The translations under genes and the position numbers were made by a program. From Acidobacteriota bacterium (lineage in GTDB: Bacteria; Acidobacteriota; UBA6911), in the NCBI GenBank assembly GCA_017860075.1, contig JAFNAH010000102.1, forward strand, positions 1 through 7,881: a stretch of DNA of 7,881 bases. Reading direction: 5' to 3'. Each line of letters starts with the position of its first letter. Within the stretch, counting starts at the first letter, position 1. The notes below the pieces were generated by a model. That model was not told the origin of the DNA. It was given only the letters and a program-made list of their open reading frames with translations, and did no database searches. Below are positions 1 through 6,826 of this stretch, piece after piece.

Positions 1-864
1 GGTCCCGCCTTCGACGCCGCCGGCATTGCGCTTCGCCTCTACCTGTATGTGGAGGTCGCACGGAAGGATCGCGGAGCGTCGAACATCGACTTTCTGGGGC
101 AGGACGCCCATCTCATACCGCGCGACGGGACGAACCTGATATGGCGGACGATGGCGGAAGTGGCGGAGCAGTCGGGCCGGCAACTGCCTTCCTTCAGTAT
201 GAAGATTGAGAACGAGATCCCGATAACCAAGGGACTTGGCAGCAGCGCGTCAGCCTGTCTTGCGGCGGCAGCCGCCGCCGATTTCCTCTGCGGCCTCAAG
301 CTGCCTCGCGAGGAGTGGTTGAAGATCGCCACCGCTCGCGATGGCCATCCCGACAACGCTGCTCCTGCACTATACGGCGGCCTGGTTTCGTCAATTGCCG
401 GCGAGCGGATCCTTTGTTCACGCGCCGTCTTTCCGCCCGAGTGGACCATCGTGGCGGTGACTCCGGAGTTCGAGCTCGAGACGAAGAAGGCGAGGTCGGT
501 CCTCCCGGCGGAGATACCGTATCGGGATGCTGTCTTCAACCTGCAAAGAGTCGCGTTCCTCATATCTCAACTGAGCCAGGGCCGGCGCGACGGGATCCGC
601 GAGGCGATGAAAGACCGTTTGCACCAGCCTTACCGCGGGCCGCTGATTCCGGGGCTGCAGGAGATTCTGGACATGGACGATGAGCCGGGGTTAATCGGCA
701 GGGCGCTGTCCGGCGCCGGCCCCACGGTTGTAGCGCTCGCGGATTCCTGTGAAAATGATATCGCGGAAAACATGTGCCGGATCTTCCGGTCCAGGGGACT
801 GCACGCCGAGGCACGCCTGCTTGAAGCCGACAACGAGGGGCTTGCCGTCACCGTTCCGGAGTGA
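1..864 (+). CDS. thrB: Homoserine kinase (ThrB), 5'-truncated by window edge
   Basis: Cytoplasmic GHMP-family kinase that phosphorylates L-homoserine with ATP to give O-phosphohomoserine, the substrate of threonine synthase. Reading frame 1 is open from base 1, and the first residues (GPAFDAAGIAL) match the family's N-terminal GPGFDxxGxAL motif, so only about 15 codons are missing; the ATG at 49 is internal and not the start. The GHMP ATP-binding loop PITKGLGSSAS lies around bases 220-252 (GLGSSA at 232-249). The homoserine-kinase motif DGHPDN-APAL is at 340-369, followed by an ELETKKAR-VLP segment typical of ThrB near 475-510, and the C-terminal GHMP motif SGAGPT at 709-726. The remaining 287 residues fit the usual length of about 300. 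The stop is 20 nt before hisZ, so thrB may be cotranscribed with the his genes, although it acts in threonine synthesis. The family motifs make another GHMP kinase unlikely. Confidence 0.93.
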   Translation, partial: GPAFDAAGIALRLYLYVEVARKDRGASNIDFLGQDAHLIPRDGTNLIWRTMAEVAEQSGRQLPSFSMKIENEIPITKGLGSSASACLAAAAAADFLCGLKLPREEWLKIATARDGHPDNAAPALYGGLVSSIAGERILCSRAVFPPEWTIVAVTPEFELETKKARSVLPAEIPYRDAVFNLQRVAFLISQLSQGRRDGIREAMKDRLHQPYRGPLIPGLQEILDMDDEPGLIGRALSGAGPTVVALADSCENDIAENMCRIFRSRGLHAEARLLEADNEGLAVTVPE

Positions 865-884
865 CCGCCGGGGACAGATGAAGC

Positions 885-2036
885 ATGGTTGATCAACTCA
901 AGAAGGATTTGGGCCGCTTCCGGGGTGCGATTCCCCTGATACCAAGGGGTGTGCAATGCTATTTCGGTGAAGAGGTGAATCGCCGCCGCAGGGTGGAGGC
1001 GATCCTGGCCGCGATAGCCCGCAACTGGGGCTTCCACGAAATCATCCTCCCCTTCTTCGACTACCTCGAGGATTTTGTCTACGGGCTCGGGTCGCAACTG
1101 GGCGACAGGGTCTACCGGTTTCTCGACAAGGACGGGTCCCTGCTGGCGCTGCGTCCCGACCTGACGACGCTCGTTGCCAAGACCGTCGCCACCCGAATGA
1201 CGGACCATCCGATCCCGGTCCAGCTCTTTTACTCCGGCGAGGTCTTCCGCCAGGAGCGGGCCGGCGCGGGAAAGCAAAAGGAGTTCTACCAGATCGGCCT
1301 GGAATCGATGGGTGTATCGGATATCTGGGCGGACATAGAAATCATCCTGATTGCCATCGACTGTCTCCTGCATCTGGGTGTCGAGGAGTTCAAGATCGCG
1401 CTCGGAAACGTCGGTCTGTTCAACGGCATCGTGTCCGGTCTCGACGTTTCACACGAAAAGCTGCAGGCCCTGCGCGACGCGGTCGATCATCGCGACAGCA
1501 GCCGCCTCGAAACGGAGGTCGCAGACCTCCGGCTTTCCGATGAGAAGAAGAGTTTCCTCGTCGAGTTGCCGCAGTTGACCGGGGGGCGTGAGGTTGTTGA
1601 AAGAGCGATCGTCAGTGTCCGCAATCCCCGTTCACGCAGGTCCTTGCGTGAATTGTCGGAGATCCATTCGGTAGTAGAATCGCTCGGGCTGGAGCGCTTT
1701 CTGACCCTTGACCTGGGAGAGGTTCGCGGGCTTGACTACTACACAGGGATGGTATTCAAGATCTACAGCAGTTCCGGAGGATTTGAATTGGGGGGGGGTG
1801 GCCGTTACGACGACCTGCTCGCCAAGTTCGGATGGAACCTGCCGTCCGTAGGGTTCTCGTTTACCCTCGACCACGTGCTCCCGCTCATCGGGGAGACCGG
1901 CAACCTGGAGATCCCTGCGTGTCCCGGGGAGCCGCGAGTCCTCCGGACTGACGGAGTCGCGTCGCAGGAGATCTTCACGAACGCGTGGCGTTTGCGCCGC
2001 GAGGGGAACTGTATTCAACTGGGTGTGAGGTCCTGA
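885..2036 (+). CDS. hisZ: ATP phosphoribosyltransferase regulatory subunit HisZ
   Basis: HisZ is a histidyl-tRNA-synthetase paralogue that lacks aminoacylation activity and forms a complex with short-form HisG, enabling catalysis and histidine feedback inhibition of the first pathway step. The 383 residues show the class II synthetase core: RPDLTTLVAKTVATR at 90-104, the motif 2 region YSGEVFRQERAGAGKQKEFYQ at about 116-136, the histidine-A-like RGLDYYTG at 281-288, and motif 3 GGGGRYDDLL at 303-312 with the following PSVGFSFTLD. After about residue 330 only a short C-terminal stretch remains and no full HisRS anticodon-binding domain is seen, which separates it from a true HisRS (over 400 residues). 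Adjacency to a 209-residue HisG strongly supports HisZ. The ATG at 885 follows a weak purine-rich GGGGAC (870-875); an ATG at 878 stops after four codons. The stop is immediately followed by the hisG start. Confidence 0.93.
   Translation: MVDQLKKDLGRFRGAIPLIPRGVQCYFGEEVNRRRRVEAILAAIARNWGFHEIILPFFDYLEDFVYGLGSQLGDRVYRFLDKDGSLLALRPDLTTLVAKTVATRMTDHPIPVQLFYSGEVFRQERAGAGKQKEFYQIGLESMGVSDIWADIEIILIAIDCLLHLGVEEFKIALGNVGLFNGIVSGLDVSHEKLQALRDAVDHRDSSRLETEVADLRLSDEKKSFLVELPQLTGGREVVERAIVSVRNPRSRRSLRELSEIHSVVESLGLERFLTLDLGEVRGLDYYTGMVFKIYSSSGGFELGGGGRYDDLLAKFGWNLPSVGFSFTLDHVLPLIGETGNLEIPACPGEPRVLRTDGVASQEIFTNAWRLRREGNCIQLGVRS
1790..1798 (+). repeat. G9 homopolymer inside hisZ motif 3
   Basis: Nine consecutive G bases encode part of the Gly-Gly-Gly-Gly run of the class II motif 3 (residues 303-306 of HisZ). 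The frame is intact here. Runs of this length are prone to replication slippage and to sequencing error, and a change by one base would frameshift the C-terminal part of HisZ. Confidence 0.9.
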
Positions 2037-2039
2037 TTG
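2026..2039 (+). promoter_or_regulatory. Ribosome binding site and TTG start of hisG
   Basis: TGAGG at 2026-2030 lies six bases before a TTG start codon at 2037, directly after the hisZ stop (TGA 2034-2036). The first residues, MLTVALSKGRLLEP, match the normal N-terminus of short HisG proteins, which fixes this rare start. The abutting stop and start suggest that HisZ and HisG synthesis is coupled, fitting their joint complex. Confidence 0.8.
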
Positions 2040-2666
2040 CTGACAGTCGCACTATCCAAGGGTAGATTGCTCGAGCCGACGGTGGAGTTCCTCGCCCGCG
2101 CGGGTATTCATGTGCCGGAAGAAATACTCTCCTCCCGGCGGTTGATTGCTTCGGACGCGGATGCTCGATACCGATTTCTCCTGGTGAAGCCCATGGATCT
2201 CCCGACCTACGTGGAGTATGGCGTGGCGGCTGCAGGCATCTGCGGCCGTGACGTGCTCCTGGAGGTCTCCCCTGACCTTCATCAGCCGCTGGATCTGGGA
2301 TTCGGCCGATGCAGGATCGTGCTCGCCGGGAATCCGTCGCCCGCCGCCGGCGGCAGAAATATGCTGTCGACCACGCGGGTCGCCACAAAGTACCCGCAGG
2401 TCGCCGAACGCTATTTCCGCAGTCGCGGGATACCGGTGGAAGTAGTCTATCTCAGCGGCAGTGTCGAGCTGGCTCCCAACCTGGGACTTGCGGACACGAT
2501 CGTGGATCTCGTTGAGACCGGAAGGACTCTCAAGGAAAACGGCCTCGAGGTCCTCGAGGAGATTACGGAGTCGAGCGCGCGGGTCGTTGTCAACCGGGCC
2601 TGTTTTCATGTTCTGCACGAACCGGTTCAGGAGTTCCTGCGGACTCTCAGGAGGGCTCTGGAATGA
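2037..2666 (+). CDS. hisG: ATP phosphoribosyltransferase catalytic subunit, short form (HisG)
   Basis: Catalyses the first step of histidine synthesis: ATP + PRPP to N1-(5-phosphoribosyl)-ATP + PPi, in the cytoplasm. At 209 residues it is the short form, which lacks the C-terminal ACT-like regulatory domain of long HisG (about 300 residues) and therefore depends on HisZ, encoded just upstream. Visible motifs are the N-terminal ALSKGRLLEP (5-14), GICGRDVLLE (67-76), VATKYP (115-120), and the PRPP-binding loop LADTIVDLVETGRTLKENGL (151-170). The usual GAADLGIVGKD motif reads VAAAGICGRD here, with Ala where Asp is common; the rest of the core is conserved and I infer an active enzyme. The gene overlaps hisD by four bases (ATGA). 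Feedback inhibition by histidine is expected through HisZ. Confidence 0.95.
   Translation: MLTVALSKGRLLEPTVEFLARAGIHVPEEILSSRRLIASDADARYRFLLVKPMDLPTYVEYGVAAAGICGRDVLLEVSPDLHQPLDLGFGRCRIVLAGNPSPAAGGRNMLSTTRVATKYPQVAERYFRSRGIPVEVVYLSGSVELAPNLGLADTIVDLVETGRTLKENGLEVLEEITESSARVVVNRACFHVLHEPVQEFLRTLRRALE
2649..2665 (+). promoter_or_regulatory. Strong Shine-Dalgarno and ATGA overlap start of hisD
   Basis: A perfect AGGAGG (2649-2654), eight bases upstream of the ATG at 2663, lies within the end of hisG. The hisD ATG overlaps the hisG TGA (2664-2666), a classic translational coupling junction, and decides the hisD start. Confidence 0.85.
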
Positions 2667-3979
2667 TTCCCATCTACCGGCTGAGAGACCGTGCACAGTT
2701 CTTCGAGCGCCTCGAGCGGCGGCGGATGCTGACCTCGGGCGAGGTTCAGAAGGCTGTGCGCAGTATCGTTGCCCAGGTGCGAGAGGAAGGAGATGCTGCG
2801 CTCCTCAGGTTGACGGAGGAACTGGACCATGTGCGCATGACGGCGCGACAGTTGCGCGTCAAACCGACCGCACTCCGTGCCGCCGCCGCCGCTGCCGATC
2901 CCGCCCTGGTCCGGGAGCTCGAGAAGGCCATCTTCAACATCAATGCATTCCACAAGCGGCAGCTGCAGCAGTCGTGGGAATTCACCCGGCGGGGAGCCGT
3001 GCTCGGCCAGCGGGTTCTGCCGCTGGACAGCGTGGGAGTCTACGTCCCCGGAGGGAAGGCCGCCTACCCGTCGACGGTGCTCATGAACGTGGTGCCCGCC
3101 AAAGTGGCGGGCGTTCCCAGGATCGCGGTGGTGACTCCACCCGATACATTTCACAAGCACCCCATCGTCGCGGCGGCGATCCAGGAGTTGAACATCAGGG
3201 AGGTCTACCTGGTGGGCGGTGCACAGGCGATCGCAGCCCTGGCATACGGGACGGAAACGATTCCGCAAGTGAACAAGATAGTAGGACCGGGGAATGCATA
3301 CGTCGCAGCGGCAAAGAAAGAGGTATATGGCGACGCGGACATCGACATGATCGCCGGCCCCAGCGAGGTGGTGGTCCTGGCGACAGCCGAGTCGAACCCT
3401 CGCTTCATTGCGGCGGACATGCTCTCGCAAGCGGAGCATGACGAGATGGCCAGCGCCATCTGCTTCACCGATTCGGTGGCCCACGCGATCCTGGTCAAGC
3501 GTGAACTCGAGCTTCAGCTGGCGCAGCTCCCCAGGAAGGAGGTTGCCGGAAAGGCGCTGAGGGACTTCGGGTCCATCGTCGTCACCGACAGCTACCTCCA
3601 GGCGGTCGGATGGATCAACGATCTGGCACCGGAGCACCTGGAGATCTTCTCGAGCGTCCCCCCGTCGATCATCGACCTGATCAGAAACGCGGGAACCATA
3701 TTCTACGGCGATTACTGCCCGGAGGCCGTGGGCGACTACTTTGCGGGAAGCAACCATGTCCTTCCCACCGGGGGGACTGCCCGCTTCTTCTCGCCGTTGG
3801 GAGTCTACGACTTCCAAAGGTGGACGAGCATCGTTCGATACAGCCAGGAGGAACTGGCCCGCAGCTCGAAATCCATCGTCAGTCTGGCGAAAGCTGAGGG
3901 ATTGGAGGCCCACGCGCGCTCTGTCACGATCCGCCAGACGGCCCGGGGCAGGATGAAATCCACGAAGGAAGCTCAGTGA
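2663..3979 (+). CDS. hisD: Histidinol dehydrogenase (HisD)
   Basis: Zinc-dependent, NAD-linked enzyme that oxidises L-histidinol via histidinaldehyde to L-histidine, the last pathway steps. The 438-residue protein has the normal length and complete active site. The nucleotide-binding region holds VGVYVPGGKAAYPS (124-137) and KIVGPGNAYV (205-214). The family signature runs from IDMIAGPSE (227-235) to LSQAEHD (254-260). By comparison with E. coli HisD, the zinc ligands are Q256, H259, D358 (in GDYFAGSNHVLPTGG) and H417 (in EAHARSV), and the general acid/base pair is E324-H325 (in APEHLE). All are present. The gene starts inside the end of hisG and its stop shares one base with the hisC start, consistent with coupled translation. 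No unusual features were seen in the protein; a long open frame on the opposite strand is judged to be a shadow. Confidence 0.97.
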   Translation: MIPIYRLRDRAQFFERLERRRMLTSGEVQKAVRSIVAQVREEGDAALLRLTEELDHVRMTARQLRVKPTALRAAAAAADPALVRELEKAIFNINAFHKRQLQQSWEFTRRGAVLGQRVLPLDSVGVYVPGGKAAYPSTVLMNVVPAKVAGVPRIAVVTPPDTFHKHPIVAAAIQELNIREVYLVGGAQAIAALAYGTETIPQVNKIVGPGNAYVAAAKKEVYGDADIDMIAGPSEVVVLATAESNPRFIAADMLSQAEHDEMASAICFTDSVAHAILVKRELELQLAQLPRKEVAGKALRDFGSIVVTDSYLQAVGWINDLAPEHLEIFSSVPPSIIDLIRNAGTIFYGDYCPEAVGDYFAGSNHVLPTGGTARFFSPLGVYDFQRWTSIVRYSQEELARSSKSIVSLAKAEGLEAHARSVTIRQTARGRMKSTKEAQ

Positions 3980-5085
3980 TGGTAAAGAAGCCGACCGTTC
4001 TTTCGGGTGTGAAGGACCAGGTCCTGAAGGCACCCGTCTACACCCTCCGCACCTACGACGCGGAGATAAAGCTCAATCAGAACGAGAACCCATACGATTT
4101 CCCTGAAGACTTAAAGGCGGAAACCTTCAGGCGGTTCATGGCGCTGAAGTGGTCCCGTTATCCGGAATTCGTGCCGGAGTCCCTCCGCACGCAGCTGGCC
4201 GATTACGTGGGCTGGCAAAAGGATGGCATCCTGGTCGGGAACGGGTCCAACGAACTGCTCCTGGCCTCGCTGATCGTCCTGATCAAAGACCGGACCCCGG
4301 TCGTCATGCCGTCACCGACATTTCAGCTTTACGGTCTGGTTTCTCAGATCCTCGGGGCGCGTATCGCCCCGGTTCCTCTGAAGCCGGACATGACCTACGA
4401 TATCTGCGGGCTGCTGACGCGAGCAGAGGAGGTCTCAGCCAAAGTGCTCATTCTTTGCAGCCCCAATAATCCCACCGGTTCGGAAGTGGCGCTCGAGGAC
4501 CTGCACAGAATTCTCAAGACATTCAATGGTCAGGTTCTTCTGGACGAGGCTTACTACGAGTTCTGCGGGCGCACGGGGATGCAGTTCCTCTCCGAGTTCC
4601 CCCGCCTGGTCATCACGCGAACGTTTTCCAAGGCCATGGGAATGGCAGGCCTTCGCCTGGGTTACCTCATGGCGCACCCTGATCTCGCTGCCCAGATTGC
4701 CAAGGCCAAGATGCCGTACAACGTCAACCAGTTCAGCCTGACCGCGGCGCAAGTGGCCCTTGACCACCGGGAGAGGTTCCGACCCGCGATCGAGGCCATC
4801 CTCGGGGAAAGAGAAAGGTTGCGACAGTTGCTGAGCGAAATCCCGGCGGTACGGCTGTATCCGACCGGCGCGAACTTCTTCCTGTTCGAGCTGACTGTGC
4901 CTCCCCGCCCTGTCTTTGAGGAGTTGTACCAGCAGGGCATCCTGATCCGCGACGTATCCGCCTATCCCATGCTGTCGAACTGCCTGCGCGTCACGGTGGG
5001 AACACCATCGGAAAACGATCGATTCGTCGCGGCGCTGCGCAAAATCCTGGACCGCGTGCCCGCCGCGCCCCCGGAAAGCAAGTGA
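3979..5085 (+). CDS. hisC: Histidinol-phosphate aminotransferase (HisC)
   Basis: PLP-dependent fold-type I aminotransferase that converts imidazole acetol phosphate + glutamate to histidinol phosphate + 2-oxoglutarate. The 368 residues include LNQNENPY (32-39), where the substrate-binding region begins, GNGSNELL (87-94) of the PLP phosphate site, CSPNNPTG (160-167), LLDEAYYEF (187-195) with D189 facing the PLP pyridine nitrogen, and the Schiff-base lysine K218 in TFSKAMGMAGLRLGY. R337 in LRVTVGTPSEN is the expected carboxylate-binding arginine. ATG 3979 is preferred over the GTG at 3976 because AAGGAA at 3965-3970 is eight bases upstream and the TGATG junction with hisD is a typical coupling site. 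The position within the his cluster favours HisC over other class I/II aminotransferases; some family members also act on aromatic amino acids, which cannot be judged here. Confidence 0.96.
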   Translation: MVKKPTVLSGVKDQVLKAPVYTLRTYDAEIKLNQNENPYDFPEDLKAETFRRFMALKWSRYPEFVPESLRTQLADYVGWQKDGILVGNGSNELLLASLIVLIKDRTPVVMPSPTFQLYGLVSQILGARIAPVPLKPDMTYDICGLLTRAEEVSAKVLILCSPNNPTGSEVALEDLHRILKTFNGQVLLDEAYYEFCGRTGMQFLSEFPRLVITRTFSKAMGMAGLRLGYLMAHPDLAAQIAKAKMPYNVNQFSLTAAQVALDHRERFRPAIEAILGERERLRQLLSEIPAVRLYPTGANFFLFELTVPPRPVFEELYQQGILIRDVSAYPMLSNCLRVTVGTPSENDRFVAALRKILDRVPAAPPESK

Positions 5086-5095
5086 GGAGTGGTCT

Positions 5096-5686
5096 ATGGC
5101 CGAACGAAAAGCGACAGTGACCCGAAAGACCCGCGAAACGGACGTGAAGGTCGCGCTGGACCTGGACGGCAGCGGACGGAGCGACGTCCACACAGGGATC
5201 CCATTTCTCGATCACATGCTGGAGCTCTTCGCGCGCCACGGTCTTTTCGACCTGGATGTTCACTGCAAAGGCGATCTCGAGATCGACGCACATCATTCCG
5301 TTGAGGACATCGGGATCTGTCTCGGATCGGCCCTGGAGAAGACTCTCGGAGACAAACAGGGAATCGCGCGGTTCGCGCACGCCTATTTCCCCATGGATGA
5401 GGCGCTTGCGAGGGCGGTCGCGGACCTCTCGGGGAGAGCCTGTCTTGTTTACCGGGTCAGCGTGGAACGGGAAAGCGTCGGTGACCTGGAGACGGAGCTG
5501 GTCGAGGAGTTCTGGAAGGCGGTTGTTTCGAACGGCCGCCTGTGTCTTCACTTGGAATTGCTCTACGGGAAGAATACTCACCACATCTTCGAGGCCGTCT
5601 TCAAGGCAGCGGCCCGTGCGCTCAGCCTCGCGACCAGGATCGATCCCCGTGTTCAGGGGGTGCCTTCCACCAAGGGGGTTCTCTGA
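5096..5686 (+). CDS. hisB: Imidazoleglycerol-phosphate dehydratase (HisB, monofunctional)
   Basis: Manganese enzyme that dehydrates imidazole glycerol phosphate to imidazole acetol phosphate. The 196-residue protein covers the whole dehydratase domain: HTGIPFLDHMLELFARHG (32-49), the metal-binding DAHHSVEDIG (64-73), PMDEAL (99-104), the second histidine pair in GKNTHHIFEAVFKA (158-171), and the C-terminal GVPSTKG (188-194). There is no HAD-type histidinol-phosphatase domain as in the bifunctional enterobacterial HisB, so the phosphatase must be encoded elsewhere. GAGGAG at 5084-5089, overlapping the hisC stop, is six bases before the ATG, a strong start signal. Only two bases separate its stop from the hisH start. 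The duplicated IGPD fold and both metal-site His pairs are intact, so it should be active. Confidence 0.96.
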   Translation: MAERKATVTRKTRETDVKVALDLDGSGRSDVHTGIPFLDHMLELFARHGLFDLDVHCKGDLEIDAHHSVEDIGICLGSALEKTLGDKQGIARFAHAYFPMDEALARAVADLSGRACLVYRVSVERESVGDLETELVEEFWKAVVSNGRLCLHLELLYGKNTHHIFEAVFKAAARALSLATRIDPRVQGVPSTKGVL

Positions 5687-5688
5687 TC

Positions 5689-6033
5689 ATGCCTGAGGGC
5701 GTTTCCACGGTGATCGTGGACTATGGCATGGGAAATCTCAGAAGCGTTGAAAAGGCGCTCGCCGCGGTGGGGGGGAATCCGCTCACATCCGGCGATCCGG
5801 AGGTGGTGCGCGGAGCGAACCAGCTGATACTGCCGGGCGTTGGTGCGTTCGGCGATGCGATGAACAACCTCAGGAACCGGGGCCTGGTGGATGCGGTTCT
5901 GGACGCAGTCCGGTCCGGCCGGCCCCTCCTTGGTCTGTGCCTCGGCCTGCAACTGCTTTTCGAGGAGTCTGAGGAATTCGGAATGCATCGTGGGGGCAAA
6001 CGTCTGCTGAGCAATTTTGTCCGCATCGGGTGA
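5689..6033 (+). CDS. hisH: Imidazole glycerol phosphate synthase glutaminase HisH, internally deleted
   Basis: HisH is the class I glutaminase of the HisH-HisF synthase and releases ammonia from glutamine for HisF. This frame encodes 114 residues, against about 200 normally. The N-terminal half is canonical: VDYGMGNLRSVEKAL (10-24), oxyanion-strand motif LPGVGAFGDAM (48-58), and nucleophile C84 in GLCLGLQLLFEESEEFG (82-98). At about residues 100-103 (bases 5986-5997) the sequence jumps to GKRLLSNFVRIG, which resembles the usual last residues of HisH (RLLRNFL-like, after the HPEKS motif). About 80-90 residues are missing, including the catalytic His and Glu (H178 and E180 in Thermotoga maritima) and much of the fold. 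The remainder therefore looks like an in-frame internal deletion, not a 3' truncation. Glutaminase activity is very unlikely. The start is good: AAGGGGG near 5672-5678 precedes the ATG. Real mutation and assembly error are both possible. Confidence 0.85.
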   Translation: MPEGVSTVIVDYGMGNLRSVEKALAAVGGNPLTSGDPEVVRGANQLILPGVGAFGDAMNNLRNRGLVDAVLDAVRSGRPLLGLCLGLQLLFEESEEFGMHRGGKRLLSNFVRIG

Positions 6034-6040
6034 ACATCGA

Positions 6041-6826
6041 ATGACAGCCCCTTCCGGCGACTTCCAGGTCATACCCGCAATCGACATGAAGGGCGGCAGA
6101 TGTGTTCGCCTGGAGGAGGGCGACGCCTCACGCCTCAGAGAATACGGAGACGATCCTCTGGCGATGGCGCTCCACTGGCAGGAGCAGGGGGCGGAGCGTC
6201 TGCACCTCGTGGACCTGGATGGCGCATTCTCGGGGGAAGGTCCGCACCTCCAGGTTGCAGCGGCGATATTCAGGACTCTGAGGATCCCGGTCCAGTACGG
6301 CGGCGGATTAAGGACGCTCGAGCAGATAGGCAGGATCCTGGATCTCGGCGCCCGGCGGGCCATCGTCGGCACCGCGGCGATCACCGATCCGCAGGTCCTT
6401 GAGGAGGCTGTGAAACGGTGGCGCGGCTCCCTGGCCGTCGCCATCGATGCCCGCGCGGGTGTCGTCGCCGTACGGGGCTGGGTTGATCAGAGCGGCGTGT
6501 CCGCGCTGGAGCTCGCTGAGCGTGTCAGGATGATCGGCATCGAGCGGGTTATATATACCGACGTCTCCCGGGACGGAACATTTCGCGGGGTGAACGTCGA
6601 GGAGACAGAGACGCTTGCCCGCCGGTCGGGACTGAAGGTGATCGCCAGCGGCGGAGTCACTACGGCGGATGACGTCTACGAACTCTGGAGGCGGCGGCAG
6701 TCTGGAATCGAAGGCGTGATCCTGGGGCGGGCGCTTTATGAGAAGAGGCTTGACTTCCGCCACGTACAATCACAATTGACTTCCTGGCAAGGCGATGCTG
6801 GCAAAGAGGATCATTCCGTGCCTTGA
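6041..6826 (+). CDS. hisA: ProFAR isomerase (HisA)
   Basis: 1-(5-phosphoribosyl)-5-[(5-phosphoribosylamino)methylideneamino]imidazole-4-carboxamide isomerase, a TIM barrel performing an Amadori rearrangement to PRFAR, the HisF substrate. The 261 residues show [14 protein letters not shown] (11-24) with the first catalytic Asp at D15, HLVDLDGAF (55-63), VQYGGGLR (84-91), AVAIDAR (132-138) with the second catalytic Asp D136, [15 protein letters not shown] (171-185), the phosphate-binding IASGGV (201-206), and VILGRALYE (226-234). The ATG at 6041 is chosen over an in-frame TTG at 6017, which lies inside hisH; GGGTGA at 6028-6033 is seven bases upstream and also contains the hisH stop. The C-terminus runs past the usual end near ALYE-plus-15 because the frame continues 32 bases into hisF. 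The last ten or so residues are probably dispensable tail. A dual HisA/TrpF (PriA) role cannot be excluded, but the his context favours HisA. Confidence 0.95.
   Translation: MTAPSGDFQVIPAIDMKGGRCVRLEEGDASRLREYGDDPLAMALHWQEQGAERLHLVDLDGAFSGEGPHLQVAAAIFRTLRIPVQYGGGLRTLEQIGRILDLGARRAIVGTAAITDPQVLEEAVKRWRGSLAVAIDARAGVVAVRGWVDQSGVSALELAERVRMIGIERVIYTDVSRDGTFRGVNVEETETLARRSGLKVIASGGVTTADDVYELWRRRQSGIEGVILGRALYEKRLDFRHVQSQLTSWQGDAGKEDHSVP

Noticed and set aside
885..2036. hisZ as a true histidyl-tRNA synthetase (hisS)
   Set aside because: It lacks the full anticodon-binding domain, is shorter than HisRS, and sits directly before a short-form hisG, which requires HisZ.
2461..3441. A 326-codon plus-strand frame overlapping hisG and hisD
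   Set aside because: Arg/Gly/Ser-rich low-information translation, out of frame with two certain genes; a shadow of codon bias.
2627..4033. A 468-codon open frame on the minus strand covering all of hisD
   Set aside because: It is antisense to a HisD with every catalytic residue conserved, its translation shows no recognisable domain, and long antisense open frames are expected opposite GC-rich coding DNA.
5096..5686. Bifunctional HisB with histidinol-phosphatase domain
   Set aside because: At 196 residues the protein contains only the dehydratase motifs; no HAD DxDGT motif precedes them.
6017..6040. TTG at 6017 as an upstream hisA start, within hisH
   Set aside because: No conserved residues are gained, and ATG 6041 has a suitably placed GGGTGA and fits the usual HisA N-terminus better.
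5653..6444. Minus-strand 263-codon frame across hisH and hisA, considered as a replacement gene explaining the short hisH
   Set aside because: Translation is Arg/Pro/Ser-rich with no motif, and hisH itself shows clear family motifs on the plus strand.
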